Notes: a model not told the origin generated them from the sequence alone. DNA of 64,000 nucleotides from Colias croceus (GCF_905220415.1 NC_059548.1:5086501-5150500), one strand, 5' to 3'. Positions 35,065-47,429 are shown, counted from the first letter of the stretch. A program made the numbers and translations.

Positions 35065-35886
35065 AAAACTTTCGCCCGTATACCGACTTTACAGGCAACC
35101 AATTTTTTTAACATTACGCGTACATACATAGATTATAGTCGAGCCAATTTAATAGGCAACATTTGACGTCTATCAATTTTATCTTCGAAGAGAGGTAACC
35201 TGCTTAAAAACATCGATTTAAGTGTATTAATCGATACGGATTTGAAACATTTGTCAATCGAATTTATTAATTTATGATGATTTTTATTCACAAGTAATCA
35301 ATGCATTCGATTCTAGATGTCAGATTTCGATTTTTAGAGTAACGTCTCTAGTATTTAAAAAGAAAAAAGGTTTATTGACACAACATTGTAGCGACGTCAG
35401 TTCTTCAATTCAGAAATTGTTTATTATGTTTAGGATGGTTTATCAGTAAAATGAAATCTTAAAATTACTTGTATCGGTCATTATTATTATAAATATGTAA
35501 TCGTAATTGAAAAAAGTTAAGCAAATGTGCAGTTCTAACAAAACGAAATATCATGTTATTCTATGTCGTCGTTACTAGGTTACGTTGTTGAATTTTGTTG
35601 AACTGTCAAATGTTGCCTATTAAAATGGCTCTACTATAAAAACAGGTTAAAAAGTAAAAAAATAATATAGACTTTTTTGTTTATATTCGGATTTTATATG
35701 CTGGCAAACCCGAATAATTACTGTCAAGCTGTCAAGTTCAAATGTCATTTTTACTTTCAAAGTTTCAAACATCTAAACATTGGATTTTAATTTGTATTTT
35801 GTAGCCTTTTTGTAGCATTCGCAGTCGTCCGATATATCAGTAGATTATTGTTAGTAGAGTTACTATTCATAGAAAGTGTGTTAAAA

Positions 35887-35927
35887 ATGTCAGTTTACTG
35901 ATGTATTCAACAACGTTATTATTATGA
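35887..35927 (+). promoter_or_regulatory. Two chained upstream ORFs before CENP-S
   Basis: uORF1 is 35887-35901 (M-S-V-Y-stop). Its TGA shares a base with the ATG of uORF2 at 35901-35927 (eight codons and stop). The uORF2 TGA in turn overlaps the main ATG at 35924 (ATGA). This start-stop chain could favour reinitiation and lower expression, provided the transcript begins upstream of 35887, which I cannot see. Confidence 0.45.
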
Positions 35928-38900
35928 ATACTTTTCAAAGTTTGACCACACCACAGGTAGTTTAGTTAATTAAGTACCTATATAAATTATAATATGTCGT
36001 GCTGTTTATGTGAGGACACATATTTTGTCATGTGCAAACAAACGTCCTTTTTTATATTTTAACTTTTATGTAATAATTATTATTTTCTGTAAACATTCTT
36101 TTGTTGTGCACCTATTATTCTGAAAGATTTTTTCTATAATTGCTTGGAACCTAATTATTTAGTTTATTTTTTTATTCATTTATGAAGGCATTTGCGAAGA
36201 TAATAAAAATTTAGAAAGTTAGAAACGATATAAAATAAAACAAAACTTAATTTTTTTATTTACAAATATATATCAGCGCCATCTATTGTAATTTGCATGT
36301 ACTGATGATGTACTGATTAGATTTGTCAAAGTATGCATAAGTTACAAATGTTATCACTAGATGGCACTTCAATGTATTTCAGAAAGCGCGGGCTGCACTG
36401 CATCGCGATGTTCGCGCCATTTGTACGGAAGCATGTCACTTCCTTGGTATGGAGATCACCAAACCTGCGATGGAAATAATTGCTGAACTGGTGTACAAGA
36501 AACTTGAAGTATATGGATCTGATTTGGAATCTTTTGCTAAGTATGATTATTAAGCGCTAATCTTAATCTAATTATAATACCTATTATCACAGACTAATAA
36601 TAATATACTACGCTATTATGTATTCCGATTTTTCCGTCCGCTTCTTCTGCCTAGTTGATTTATAATACATTTGCTTTATAAAGTATGTACAAAATCGTAT
36701 TCTTATAATAATGTACATCGTTATCTTAATAATAATGTACATCGAGAACCTCGTTAGGTATCTATTGGTGAAAACTGGATGAAAATCGGTGCAGTGGTTA
36801 CTTTTTGAGTTTATCGCGAACAGACAGACAGACGCTGCGGAGGACTTTGTTTGATATTACCTATTACATCAGTCAGCTTATCGACATTCGAAACCGAAAA
36901 TTTAACAATAACACCAAAAATTTTCAAACTTCGGTCAAGTGAATGGTACATTGGGACGACAATAAATCTCTTTTTGCAACCTTGTCGCAGTCCGGAACAT
37001 TGTTAAAATTGTAAGAAAAATGAGTATAGTACCCTAATTAGTTAGTTTTTTTCTATTGTCCACACTAATTATAAACAGAATAAAGTAAGTGTTATATAAA
37101 CAAGTTTTCAAGGTAAAGAAGATGCGAAATTTTACTAAATTATCACTGAGTAGCACTAAATGCCATCGCAAATGCCTTCGCAAATGCCTTCGCAAATGCC
37201 TGCGCAAATGCCTTCGCAAATGCCTTCGCAAATGCCTTCGCAAATGCCTTCGCAAATGCCATCGCAAAGGCCTTCGCAAATGCCTTTGCAAATGCCTTCG
37301 CAAATGCCTTCGCAAATGACATCGCAAATGCCTTCGCAAATGCCTTCGCAAATGTCTTCGCAAATGCCTTCGCAAATGCCTTCGCAAATGCCTTCGCAAA
37401 TGCCTTCGCAAATGCCTTCGCAAATGCCTTCGCAAATGCCTTCGCAAATGCCTTCGCAAATGCCTTCGCAAATGCCTTCGCAAATGCCTTCGCAAATGCC
37501 ATCGCAAATGCCTTCGCAAATGCCTTCGCAAATGCCTTCGCAAATGCCTTCACAAATGCCTTCGCAAATGCCTTCGCAAATGCCTTCGCAAATGCCTTCG
37601 CACATGCCTTCGCAAATGCCTTCGCAAATGCCTTCGCAAATGCCATCGCAAATGCCTTCGCAAATGCCTTCGCAAATGCATTCGCAAATGCCTTCGCAAA
37701 TGCCTGCGCAAATGCCTCGCAAATGCCATCGCAAATGCCTTCGCAAATGCCTTCGCAAATGCCATCGCAAATGCCTTCGCAAATGCCTTCGCAAATGCCT
37801 TCGCAAATGCCTTCGCAAATGCCTTCGCAAATGCCTTCGCAAATGTCTTCGCAAATGCCTTCGCAAATGCCTTCGCAAATGCCTTCGCAAATGCCTTCGC
37901 AAATGCCTTCGCAAATGCCAAGGCATTTGAAGACCAGGATATACCAATGTCAAAAGCAAAGGAGTCAATAATACAGTGTTATTATTGACTCCTTTCCTTT
38001 TGACATTGATAAAATGAAACCAGATAATTTTATTTTCTTACTAGCTTTCCACCCGCGGCATCGCCCGCGCAGTCAAAGAAAAACCCGCATAGTTCCTGTT
38101 CCCGTGGGATTTCCAGGATAAAACCTATCCTATGTCCTTTCTCGGGTATCAAAATATCTCTATACCAAATTTCATGCAAATTGGTTCAGTAGTTAACAAG
38201 ATAGAGTTACTTTCGCATTTATAATAATATTATAGTATGGATTTTACGTTTTATGTAATACTATTTGCCTATTGGGGTTGTATGATGATATTATATAGCC
38301 TTTGTCGATAAATGTACTTACAAATCGGACCCGTGGTTCTTGAGATTAACGCGTTCAACCAGTCAACCTAACAAACAATTAGTATTGATTCTATATCGAC
38401 AATGCCAATTTGTTTCTTTGGTTTGGCGCGCTTATCCACATCTAAGTACTAGTTTTAATTAAAAATTATCTTGTATAATTCAGATTTTATACTAAAAGGC
38501 TATAATAATAATATGATCACGTTATTATTTCAAGCGAGTTAACTGAAAAATAGAGGATAAAATCGTTTTGTATACCTATTTGCTCACGGAGTAACCCGCG
38601 GGCAAGTATAACCTATGGCTTATGAGTTAAATTTGTATACGTAGTATATTATTATTAGTCTGGTTAAATTTTCATCAAAATCCGTTCAGCGTTTATCGAG
38701 TGAAAGATTAATTATCAAACGTACATCTATATACCTTACAGCCTTACAAACTTTCGCGTTTATAATATTAGTAGGATTCTAACGTTATACGTACGTTCTA
38801 CGTAATATGTTTAATTATTTATAAGATTATGCTTTTCAGACATGCAAAACGCGCTACTGTTAACTCAGACGATGTCAAGTTATTAGTACGAAGAAACCCT

Positions 38901-41220
38901 TCATTGGTAAGAGACGATTTTTTACCTATTAAAAACTAAAAATTATTACACTATTAAGAAGAGGATACTTACCTACATAAATATATTTTCATACCCTTCA
39001 ATTAGTTTCCATATCTGCGAATATTTTAAAATATAAAAAGTTATAAGTAGTATACAGAAAAATTGTCTATGGCAAAATTTTACTATACTTACAGGCGAAG
39101 ATAGTATTTGCCAAAACTAGTATCACTATAAGGCTAATGAAAACTTGTTTTTTCCCTAACGTTCGACAATTACATAGAATGGCTGTTATCAACCATTTTT
39201 CACTCAAAAGTGATACTAGCAAATTCAATTCTTCTAACTATGATATTCATTAAAAAAAAAAAATTAAAAGAACCTCTCAGTTAACCAAAAAAAAATGATG
39301 TTCTTACGCAAAATATTGTCCCATTGAAACAGCCATATAAGAATATTTTTAAAACAATAGCCGTTGGTCTCATTGTCTTTTAAAGTCGTTAATTCGCTTG
39401 TACTGCCAATAACTTCATTGTCATTATAATACTAGCTGGCAAGAACTTAACAAAATATTTTATTAATCGCCTTTGGATTGTGTCGCAATGAAACATAATG
39501 CATCAGCATGCTCCAAATATTATTATGTTATTTCCACATTTTATATAATGAACTCTAGGCTCTAGCACCGTTTCGTTTGTATCGAAAATAGGTATCCCAT
39601 ATCTACTATCTTAAAAATTATTTTTATCGATATTTTTTTGGTTATTTTATACTTTGCACTCATTATGTTTGCTTGCGCAATTGTGTATACATAAACCGCT
39701 CTTATACTTACATCAAATCACTAACTAGTCTAGTTTCATGTTCAAAATTACTTCTGATTACTTTAATAAATTAATATAATTTACTCATAATAAACTAACG
39801 ATTAAAATATACCTTTGATTATTAAAATGACATGATAGATCATTAATAATTATAAAACTTGTATTCCAATTGAATACATAATTTTCCTTAGTCTTTTTTT
39901 TTCATTTAAACCTATGTTTAATGTTTATATTCACATTAAAAGTTATCACCACAATATAAGTTTCATATATTGTAATATTTACATGATTTTAAAAGAGCAA
40001 CTATGGAGTTTCTTGCCGATTCTTCTCCATAGATCACTGCTTTCCGAATCGGTGGTAAATGTTAAAATAATTATGTAATGACGATTCGAAAGTGCTACTA
40101 AATAGTAGTCTAATTGAATAAATGAATGTTTGAGTTTGAGTTTGAGTTTGAGTTTGAAAAAACCTTGTTAAGTAATCAGTTGAAGCTACTTAGGTAATCC
40201 TTAATTGTCCATAATTTTACCAATAATAAAGGCCACTTAAAACACCATAACGAAATACGTCGACGCATAAATTGTTAATTTCCCAACAAACAGCTGATAA
40301 CATGCAATAATGAATCGGTTGGTGGTTATTAAAATAGCAATTTTAATTCAAATTCGATTCTGAATCACTAACAATCCGTATGATGGAGGTTGTTATTTAT
40401 GCAACCGCTGTTTTCAAGTGAAAATCATATAATTGATGTTCTCGCCATGTAACTAGTATATTAATAACAAATGTATCATTCGACGGGCGGGAAAAGTCGT
40501 GATAGGTGTTGAATGTTGAGTTGAATTATACAGAGTAATCTAATTTTGCATGCGGTGTTTGTGATGTTTATAATAAATTAACAGAATTTAATTTGAACCT
40601 ATAACCTATAACACTTCACTAATGATGTCTTAAGTATCTGCGTTAATTTTTTTACAATACGACCTGCTCTATCTTTGGCTGGATAAAATATTTTTCTGAA
40701 CTCTCATATTTCAATTGTTTGTTACCATTTTGTTACCCATCTAATGCATCATATTTAAAGACGATAGGTAGGATAGGTTATAGGTATGATTTACATGCAG
40801 CATCACCAAGAACAGTAGCCAACTTGTTTATTTTATTCATTTTAAGTTTGACATTAATCATCACAAAAATATGTATTAAAATACAATGACTTTCCAGGCA
40901 GGTTCGTTCCAAGAAATTGTAACTGTACTTATTTCTTCTATCTATATCTTTTCTATAATCTACAATCATTTTACGTAATTAATGGTTAAAAAAAGATTAT
41001 TAAACCCCAAAATATACACTACACTAAATATTTCATTTGTTTGCAGAAGACACACCTGAATGGGATTACATGCAACTCTGCTACAAAAGAGAAACGACGA
41101 AAAACAATACCACTTGTCTCTAAACCAGATACTCTTGCGAAGACTAACAAAGATGAAAACAAGGAACCAGAGGATGAAGATATGGTTGTTGACCAAACGA
41201 TTGATTTGACTTTTGATTAA
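35924..41220 (+). CDS. CENPS: CENP-S / MHF1 histone-fold protein, four exons, complete
   Basis: The exons are 35924-35956, 36383-36540, 38840-38906 and 41047-41220. Introns are GT-AG, phases agree, and the total is 432 nt = 143 aa (human CENP-S is about 138). The histone fold follows the family closely: 'ALHRDVRAICTEA', 'ITKPAMEIIAELVYKKLE', 'GSDLESFAKHAKRATVNSDD' and 'VKLLVRRNPSL'. The 'FAKHAKR.TVN.DDVKLL.RR' block is the most diagnostic. The C-terminus is charged and ends 'DQTIDLTFD'. CENP-S pairs with CENP-X. The pair acts at kinetochores in the CENP-T-W-S-X complex and, as MHF, binds branched DNA with FANCM. Lepidoptera have holocentric chromosomes and lack CENP-A, so the FANCM role may dominate here (inference). 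Introns 2 and 3 carry the minisatellite, Lep1-like copies and a LINE tail. Confidence 0.93.
37156..37926. repeat. 12-bp minisatellite, about 64 units, in CENP-S intron 2
   Basis: The unit is GCAAATGCCTTC, repeated in near-perfect register. Variants change one base in the CTTC part (CATC, CTGC, CTTT). One unit near 37714 has lost a T (11 bp), which shifts the phase of every reading frame across it. Several frames on both strands lack stops (Met-Pro-Ser-Gln, Ala-Phe-Ala-Lys, Cys-Leu-Arg-Lys and so on); that follows from the unit and is not coding evidence. The array ends in a small palindrome (cgcaaatgccaaggcatttg). Confidence 0.95.
37946..38007. repeat. 28-bp palindrome beside the minisatellite
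   Basis: The arms 37946-37973 and 37980-38007 ('aatgtcaaaagcaaaggagt' and on) are inverted copies with one mismatch and a 6-base loop 'cagtgt'. It lies 20 bp after the last minisatellite unit, and a Lep1-like copy starts 32 bp further on. Confidence 0.9.
38040..38242. mobile_element. Lep1/Helitron-like repeat, copy 3 (CENP-S intron 2)
   Basis: It runs from ACTAGCTTTCCACCCGCGGC to 'tataataatattatagtatg'. It is highly similar to 13503-13740 in the 'cagtcaaagaaaaacccgca' and 'ctttctcgggtatcaaaata' segments but lacks part of the tail. Confidence 0.65.
38590..38777. mobile_element. Degenerate Lep1-like repeat (CENP-S intron 2)
   Basis: It has 'acccgcgggcaagtataacc', 'cctatggctta', 'tcatcaaaatccgttcagcg' and ends 'cgcgtttataatattagtag'. 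This is the motif order of the family, but much decayed. It lies immediately before exon 3. Confidence 0.5.
39981..40157 (+). mobile_element. LINE 3'-end fragment (CENP-S intron 3)
   Basis: It matches the 3' region of the 19432-19940 fragment ('ttaaaagagcaactatggag', 'ctgctttccgaatcggtggt', 'atgacgattcgaaagtgcta'). It ends in a short (GAGTTT)n array at 40132-40157, a plausible simple-repeat 3' terminus for this LINE. Confidence 0.65.
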
Positions 41221-42403
41221 ATTATAAACACTTATTGCACGCTTTTATTATGACTAAACTTTTAGCCTAAGTTTGGCCATTTTATTTAGATTTCTACATT
41301 AGCACTGTTTAGTATGTCTATTACTATAGGATTTTAAATCATAGATATAGAAAAAGATTATTTGATTCTTTTGTGTTTTTTTAGCTACCTTGACAGTGTG
41401 CCATACGCCCATATAATAGCTATTATATTTTATCAATAAGCAACTATAGGGGATGTAATAAGCATTTTACTCCACCGGTATTTTCGATAACTTTCTAGAA
41501 AATTTAGTTACCATGCGATGGACCTCTCTAAAACGGTCGAACGTTCAAATAATTAATATGGATAGGTAAATAAGCAGACAAAAGCGAAAGCATGCTGGCG
41601 CAAACCAGGGACATGGCTGAGCGTGCCGCCAAAAAACTCGTTATAACCAAACACAATTACAAACAAACAGAAATGGGTGTGGAGTCAGTGTTGTTTTGTT
41701 TTTTCCGTCTGCATGTCAGATTCATACATCGCGCTTAATTCAGAAATTATTTGTATGAATTAAGTATAAATCTCTAAAGTGGCAAAGTGTGTTCCTGATG
41801 TTAGGATGCATTTTTCCATAATTTGTAATAATTATGTATCTAGCGAACTTATTTTAGTAAGGAATTGTGCCCCAATTTAAAAATAAATATTATTACAATT
41901 TGTAAAAATTGAACATAATATGGGATGTAACCCCAAATGCCTGCATCGAGTTCCAAACATAGACAGACGGACATTTCGAATGTTATTTTTATAAATTTTC
42001 TTCTAATATCAGACAGGCGACTCTACGTATGTCCCTGTGCCAGGTAGTTAATTACTCCTATAACGACAGTTAGAGCATAATGAGATTTTTGCAATTCAAC
42101 AGTAGCACATTACAGGGTGTTTGTCACCTCCCACTGACCCAGGGGTTATTAGGCGGGCTTGTTAATGAATTTCATGTACGCTGCAAATGCTTGACGTGTT
42201 TTTTATATCTTTTTATAATTAACATTAGTATGTTTTGTTTTTACTGGTGATAGCTGGTCTAAATTAAACTTTGGTGTAAATTGCAGCTATGAAAGATGAG
42301 AAACTTACAATTTGCAAAGGCACGTAATTTATAAAAGTGTTATAATTCTGTCTTAATTGTACCTACGCTACGGCCTGTAAGTAATGATAACTGCGTTAAA
42401 AAC
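41221..42403. other. Spacer downstream of CENP-S
   Basis: The CENP-S 3' UTR starts here; I see no canonical AATAAA close to the stop. No other gene or element recognised. Confidence 0.5.
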
Positions 42404-42649
42404 AACCGACTTCAAACTTGCACTTGCAAAATTTACAAATACCTACAGACAAAAATGCTCATAAAATAAAAACTACTGGGCCTATTCGAATAAAATTTTT
42501 ATGGGACCAATTCGACACCATCCCGCATCGAACAAAAAAAGAATCACGTAAATCGGTTCAGAAACCTCGGAGTAATCGGTGTACATACATAAAAAAAAAA
42601 AAATATACCGGCCGAATTGATAACCTCCTCCTTTTTTTTGAAGTCGGTT
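42404..42649. mobile_element. 246-bp element with AACCGACTTCAAA inverted ends
   Basis: The left end AACCGACTTCAAA (42404-42416) is the exact inverse of the right end TTTGAAGTCGGTT (42637-42649). Inside are 'gaatcacgtaaatcggttca', an A-run and 'gataacctcctcc'. I associate it with a very common lepidopteran non-autonomous repeat. The open frame 42418-42651 lies within it and is not a gene. Confidence 0.7.
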
Positions 42650-44192
42650 AAAAATTATAGCTTAAATAATAACTCTAGGTTATATTTTATAATCTATCTC
42701 CAAATCAATCTTATCTGTTAATTACTTTTTGCGTATATGCAACAAGTAGGTACCTACCTACTTATGTGGAAACAGAATTTCGAATTTATAATACTGCGAT
42801 TGCTGTTAAAATATTCTTGAGCAACGCAAAAGTATTTAGTTAGATAAAAGATGAATCAGAATAAATAGGTAGAACTATACCTATATTTACAGGTAATCTC
42901 TAGGTAGCGTTCCTAATTTTAAATCATAGCAAGAGGATTTTCCATTGGAAGTGGATTTAAAGCCACACGAAACACCTCACTGATGCTGAATCAAGTCTAT
43001 CTATGCAGAGAGAAGAAGCAAGTTACAGATAAGATAATCTGTTAGTGTAGAGTGTGAATCGCGACAAACAGAAGGCATTCACGAAGATACTGCTTTGGTA
43101 TGGTAACATCCCCGATGCTAGTTTGACAAGATGAAGCTAATTTAACGCTTCCCTATCTTTGTAAATATTTATAGTTAGTTATTACATACCACGCTATTTA
43201 CCCAAAAGATGCACAACCTTTGCACAACACAATATTTATCTAAATGATTAGTTGCCAAATCTCCAAGGAAGATATCGTCCAAAAAAGCTATCACGAGCTA
43301 TTAAAATGCAATACTATTAATATTACTCGTGGACACACGTTCAAATTCCTACAACTAATAGCATAGCGATCTGGTCTATGTCTAGCAACGGGTATACATG
43401 AGAGCAGATAGGCCTGCGGTGCTCATTAAAATATGTAAATGCTGCCGAGACATTACGCAGATAGGTGCTTCTGACTTATTGACTGGATTGCTTTAAGCAC
43501 TGCTAATATTTCGCGTGAAATATTATTTAGTGCGATGTTTAGTGGTATAAGAGCTCGGGTGTTCGTGATGGTTGTTTTTACGTGTTATTTCTCTATTCAT
43601 ATGCAATAATGTCACATTGACCGATGAGATACTGCTACAGCTGAGCTAGCGGAGGCTGTTTTTTTATTATTCATACAGATGTCTAATTTCAAACTGACTT
43701 TGTAGCTATAACTATATTGTAATTACCTATATAGCAAAATCAACCTTTATACTTCCGGTAGTGTATGGATTAAAAAGAAACTGATTAATTCAGTCGGTAA
43801 TTAATGCCAATAAACAATAATGGTTTTGCCTACTGAAAGTTCTACAATTTAGAATTATAATTGAAATGGATCAAAGACGACTCAATTTGGAGATTTAGCT
43901 TTTTTTCATTTAGGTATCTACTTTTACTGATGGTTTTATTCAACAAATAATGAGTGTGCTGATAATATTTGGCAGTAAATTAAAGTTAGTAACTTTTTAG
44001 TAGGACTTTTATCGACTGACACTATTTCGTTTAAAATACAAAATATATAATTATTTACGGCAATGGAACTTGTTTTAATTTTAAAACATTTTAAGCCTCT
44101 ACCTAGAGATAAATTCTAATAATAAACCGAACTTTTCTTAAATATTTCTTATAGGAATTGATTTTGTTCCTTCCTATCTGTTTCATTTAATC
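42650..44192. other. AT-rich stretch, no gene seen
   Basis: Read on both strands; no supported exon, RNA gene or element. Confidence 0.45.
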
Positions 44193-44389
44193 AATACTAA
44201 TATTATAAAGCTGAAGAGTCGGTTTGTTTGTTTGTTTGAACGCGCTAATCTCAGGAACTACTTCCGGCGAAATTGAAAAACCTACTTTGAAAAATTATTT
44301 CGGTGTTAGATAGCCTATTTATCGAGGAAGGCTATAGGCTATATAATTATATATCATAACGCTAAAGAGCGGAGCAAAGCGAGTAATAG
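44193..44389. mobile_element. Lepidopteran interspersed repeat fragment
   Basis: It begins 'aatactaatattataaagc', with (TTTG)n, then 'gcgctaatctcaggaactac', 'tgttagatagcctatttatc' and 'gaggaaggctataggctata', and ends 'gagcggagcaaagcgagtaa'. The 'taatattataaa' start and the 'ctcaggaactact' segment are shared with other moth repeats of the Lep1-like type. The family assignment is tentative. Confidence 0.5.
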
Positions 44390-46405
44390 ATAATTATAAA
44401 AAAAAAAACTTGACAAAGATTTTCCTATCTTTATTATAATAATATACCTATCTACGTCTTACGTGGTCTTACGGCTTACCTAGCTGATTCTAATTCTGCA
44501 TTTAATTCACTTAATGTAATTTGTAGCGTGGTTTTTATAGTAATACAAATTTTTTCTTCTTAATTTTTCGAAATTGTTCGCCGTGCTCTAAACTTTCACT
44601 TGTACATTCATCAAAATCTTTCTTTTCTTTACAACTAAATAACCAGGAAAAAATATCCAACCGAAATCCCATCTATTTCCAGTAGAATCAATATCTACGG
44701 TTTTAACCTATTACTTTAGTTGCCAAATAATAAAAATGATAAAGTAAAAAGCATGGTCACTATTCACCAATAATCACAATATTGCATAACACCATCCCGC
44801 GGTTGTGAACGCATTACTGGTAAGCGGGGCACCTACCGCGCGCAACTATTTAGTATCATTACAAATGTCGCTCTGTCCGTCTGTGCACTGCTACCGTTCC
44901 TTATTAATAACGAGCTGATGTTCGCCAAGGGTGGAGAGGTTGTTTTTTTGTTATTGTTAGGCGATGATTCGACGATTAATTATTTTAGAAGTGAAGTTAT
45001 TGTTGAGAATGGACGTTTCTTGATATGATATAGAGACGACACATATAATATAAAACATAACGAAAAAATACAGATATTTATTCATAAAAGTCCCACTTAA
45101 AATACTTAAAATACTAACTTTTTAATTTGTTTTAATAATAATTATAGAGATACAAGTTATAGCAGACGTAGCTGGGACTATGGTTTGCAAGATAGAGCAA
45201 AAAATAGAATTAAAATATCTAAATGCATCTTGTTTTTGGGGTTGTTTTACATAGTAAATTAATGTAGCAGTTACTGATATTTATAAGCAATATTAACATT
45301 TTAATGCCGTATAATATCGATCATCTTTTTACCACAAGTTAACTGGAACGATATTTTTACGTTTTATCACAAAGTACAAAAACAAACAAAAGCCAATATA
45401 AAGAAAAATCAAAGCAGTTCCACATTTAGCGAACAGCGATCGTTACTGGAGTTCGCTAAGGCAAGCAAGAGTGTTGTTTTGTTCTGTCCTCGTCATTACG
45501 TACCTTTCAGCTCATTACAGTTACTGCCAACAGATCACTCGCTTAATTTGTGCATTTCCGATCCGAAGATATTCAAATTTCAACCCTAATGACGGGAGGG
45601 AAATGATAATAAAATGTTAATGCTGTGAGAGCGGTTAGTAAGTACAATAAGAGACAGATTTGCTTGACAGACATCTCGTTTGCAGGACAAGTCACGATTA
45701 GTTTTTTTCAAGTTTTTTTGTTTCTATATTATTTATGAGGCGAGCGAGCCATGTCGATTATATCTATCAATGTTTGTATTCAATATTGCATGAAGTGTGT
45801 ATGGCAAAGACATTTAATATTTTGAAATTATCCCGTAATTGTACTCTGGTATATAATATTATCTTAGGGCAAATATTAATCAATTTATTATTTTTATTTC
45901 TTAACAATACCTACGTATTATCATATAATAGAATCCTTAATGTAAGCAAGTGATTTCCAAATGAAGTGAGTTCAAAATCATCATAATTTGCGGAACATCT
46001 CTGAAATAAATTCTCATTATTTTGGCAATTGAACCCACAGCTTACCCACTTACAAAACAAGCTCTCAACCAAAGCGAGTTATAAAATTTAAATTAAAATT
46101 AAAAATGTTGGCGAGAGAACTAAAAATACTTGGCTCATAAAGCGACGTCAAGAAAAATTTATTCGCAATTATTTCCTTCATTATGATAATTAACGGCAAA
46201 CGGAACTAAATGGTAATTATTTTCTGCTATGACATTTTTATTGCGACAGACTTTCAGTTTTGCGAGATTCACTTGATTTTTTAACACTTTTATGTAGAAA
46301 TTTCATTTAAACGACGTTAACAATTAGTGCAAGAAAACAAACTCGTTGTTCATCATGTTTTATCATCTAAAAGTATCTAATTAGTGTTATTGTATCAAGT
46401 AAAAG
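44390..46405. other. Stretch without a supported gene
   Basis: It contains less AT-rich islands at about 44800-44940 and 45420-45570 that could be regulatory or unrecognised exons. I found no conserved protein in any frame. Confidence 0.4.
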
Positions 46406-46409
46406 AATA

Positions 46410-46742
46410 TGTAATGTAGGTATTAGGTATAGGTGTGTACTTATACCTATATATAAATATAATGTGACTCCTATCAGATATCACTAAGGAATTTAGGTCA
46501 CACGTGTCTTTAAAAACTATAAAGAATATTATATTTAATTATTTTAATTGTTACTGGAATATCATATTATTTCTCCTTAATTAGTAACTAGAGATAGTAA
46601 TCCGACGCCTGTAATCGGATAGATATTTAGTTTAAGTACCTATTTACATTTTATTATAAAAAGGGGTAATTTCTCTAATAAAAGTCAGTGTATAACCAAC
46701 CATCATTCGTTTTATTTCTCTCCACGCACACCACACATCACA
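46410..46742 (+). repeat. 5' LTR
   Basis: 333 bp, starting TGTAATG and ending ATCACA. It carries a core promoter: TATAAAAA at 46655 and an insect-type initiator TCAGT at 46685, 30 bp apart, with AATAAA at 46677 for the 3' copy's use. Confidence 0.95.
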
Positions 46743-46757
46743 TGGCGACCCTGCCAG
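46743..46757 (+). other. Primer-binding site
   Basis: TGGCGACCCTGCCAG directly follows the LTR with no gap. Its complement ends ...GGGTCGCCA, resembling the 3' end of insect tRNA-Arg (inference from memory of that tRNA). Confidence 0.65.
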
Positions 46758-46950
46758 TGCGAGCGCGTCGGATAACAGCTTTCTAGAATTACGTTCCTTA
46801 TTTGGCGCTGAAATCGGAGTTTCATCTTCATACGGAGAGCCGAAGGCTTCATAATAAATTATTATGGAGAATTACACCGAATTGGAGAATTATTTTTATA
46901 CAAAATAAGTTGGGAAAGAGATTCTACATACGCAGATTGGTAAAGACAAA

Positions 46951-47208
46951 ATGGGCAAGCAGCAATCTAAAGAAGTCGAAAAAGAAGAAGTATTTATAAC
47001 ACAGAGCGGACAGAACAACTACGCACCAAACAACATCGCACCCTGGGAAAAATCAGAAACTATGTTCAATTTGACCGTGGTAATAGCAGTCATTTGTGGA
47101 ATAATATTGGCGTATTCTGTTTACAAGAAGATGCACAAGCGACTTACAAAGAAGATACAGCGGCAAGCTACGGAAATAGTTTTGAAGTCACGTCGCGCCT
47201 CGGTTTAA
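46951..47208 (+). CDS. Small myristoylation-signal / transmembrane / polybasic protein of the Gypsy element
   Basis: An 85-residue frame upstream of gag, starting at an ATG in good context ('caaaATGG'). The N-terminus MGKQQSKE fits an N-myristoylation signal (Gly2, Ser6). Residues about 38-58 are one hydrophobic segment ('MFNLTVVIAVICGIILAYSV'). This is followed at once by a basic cluster ('KKMHKRLTKKIQR', 59-71) and a basic tail ending 'KSRRASV'. It has no likeness to Gag, Pol or a classical Env. Similar short ORFs precede gag in some insect Gypsy elements (from memory, unverified). Possible roles are membrane targeting of Gag, particle release, or a viroporin- or FAST-like membrane activity; none is shown by sequence alone. 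Confidence 0.7.
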   Translation: MGKQQSKEVEKEEVFITQSGQNNYAPNNIAPWEKSETMFNLTVVIAVICGIILAYSVYKKMHKRLTKKIQRQATEIVLKSRRASV

Positions 47209-47429
47209 AGGGATATAAAAAGTAAAACACAACTTGAAAACCCAGTTCAAAAGTGGCAATTAGTGTGTGCAGTGACTCGCAGTATACTTGTAAGTGGCAA
47301 TTTTTCCTTTCCCTCTAATCTATTTTTATTTAATCACGTTTATCCTTTATGTAGAAATATAATTAAGATATTAGTTAAAATTATGTTTAAAATAAAATAA
47401 TATATATAAATATATAATAATAAACATAA

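Noticed and set aside
37156..37926. Regularly spaced short repeats as a CRISPR array
   Set aside because: The units are 12 bp, head-to-tail without spacers, in a eukaryotic intron; this is a minisatellite.
37034..37971. Long open frames on both strands encoding MPSQ, AFAK, HLRR or CEGI repeats
   Set aside because: All are by-products of a 12-bp tandem unit that contains no stop in several frames; the array lies inside a CENP-S intron.
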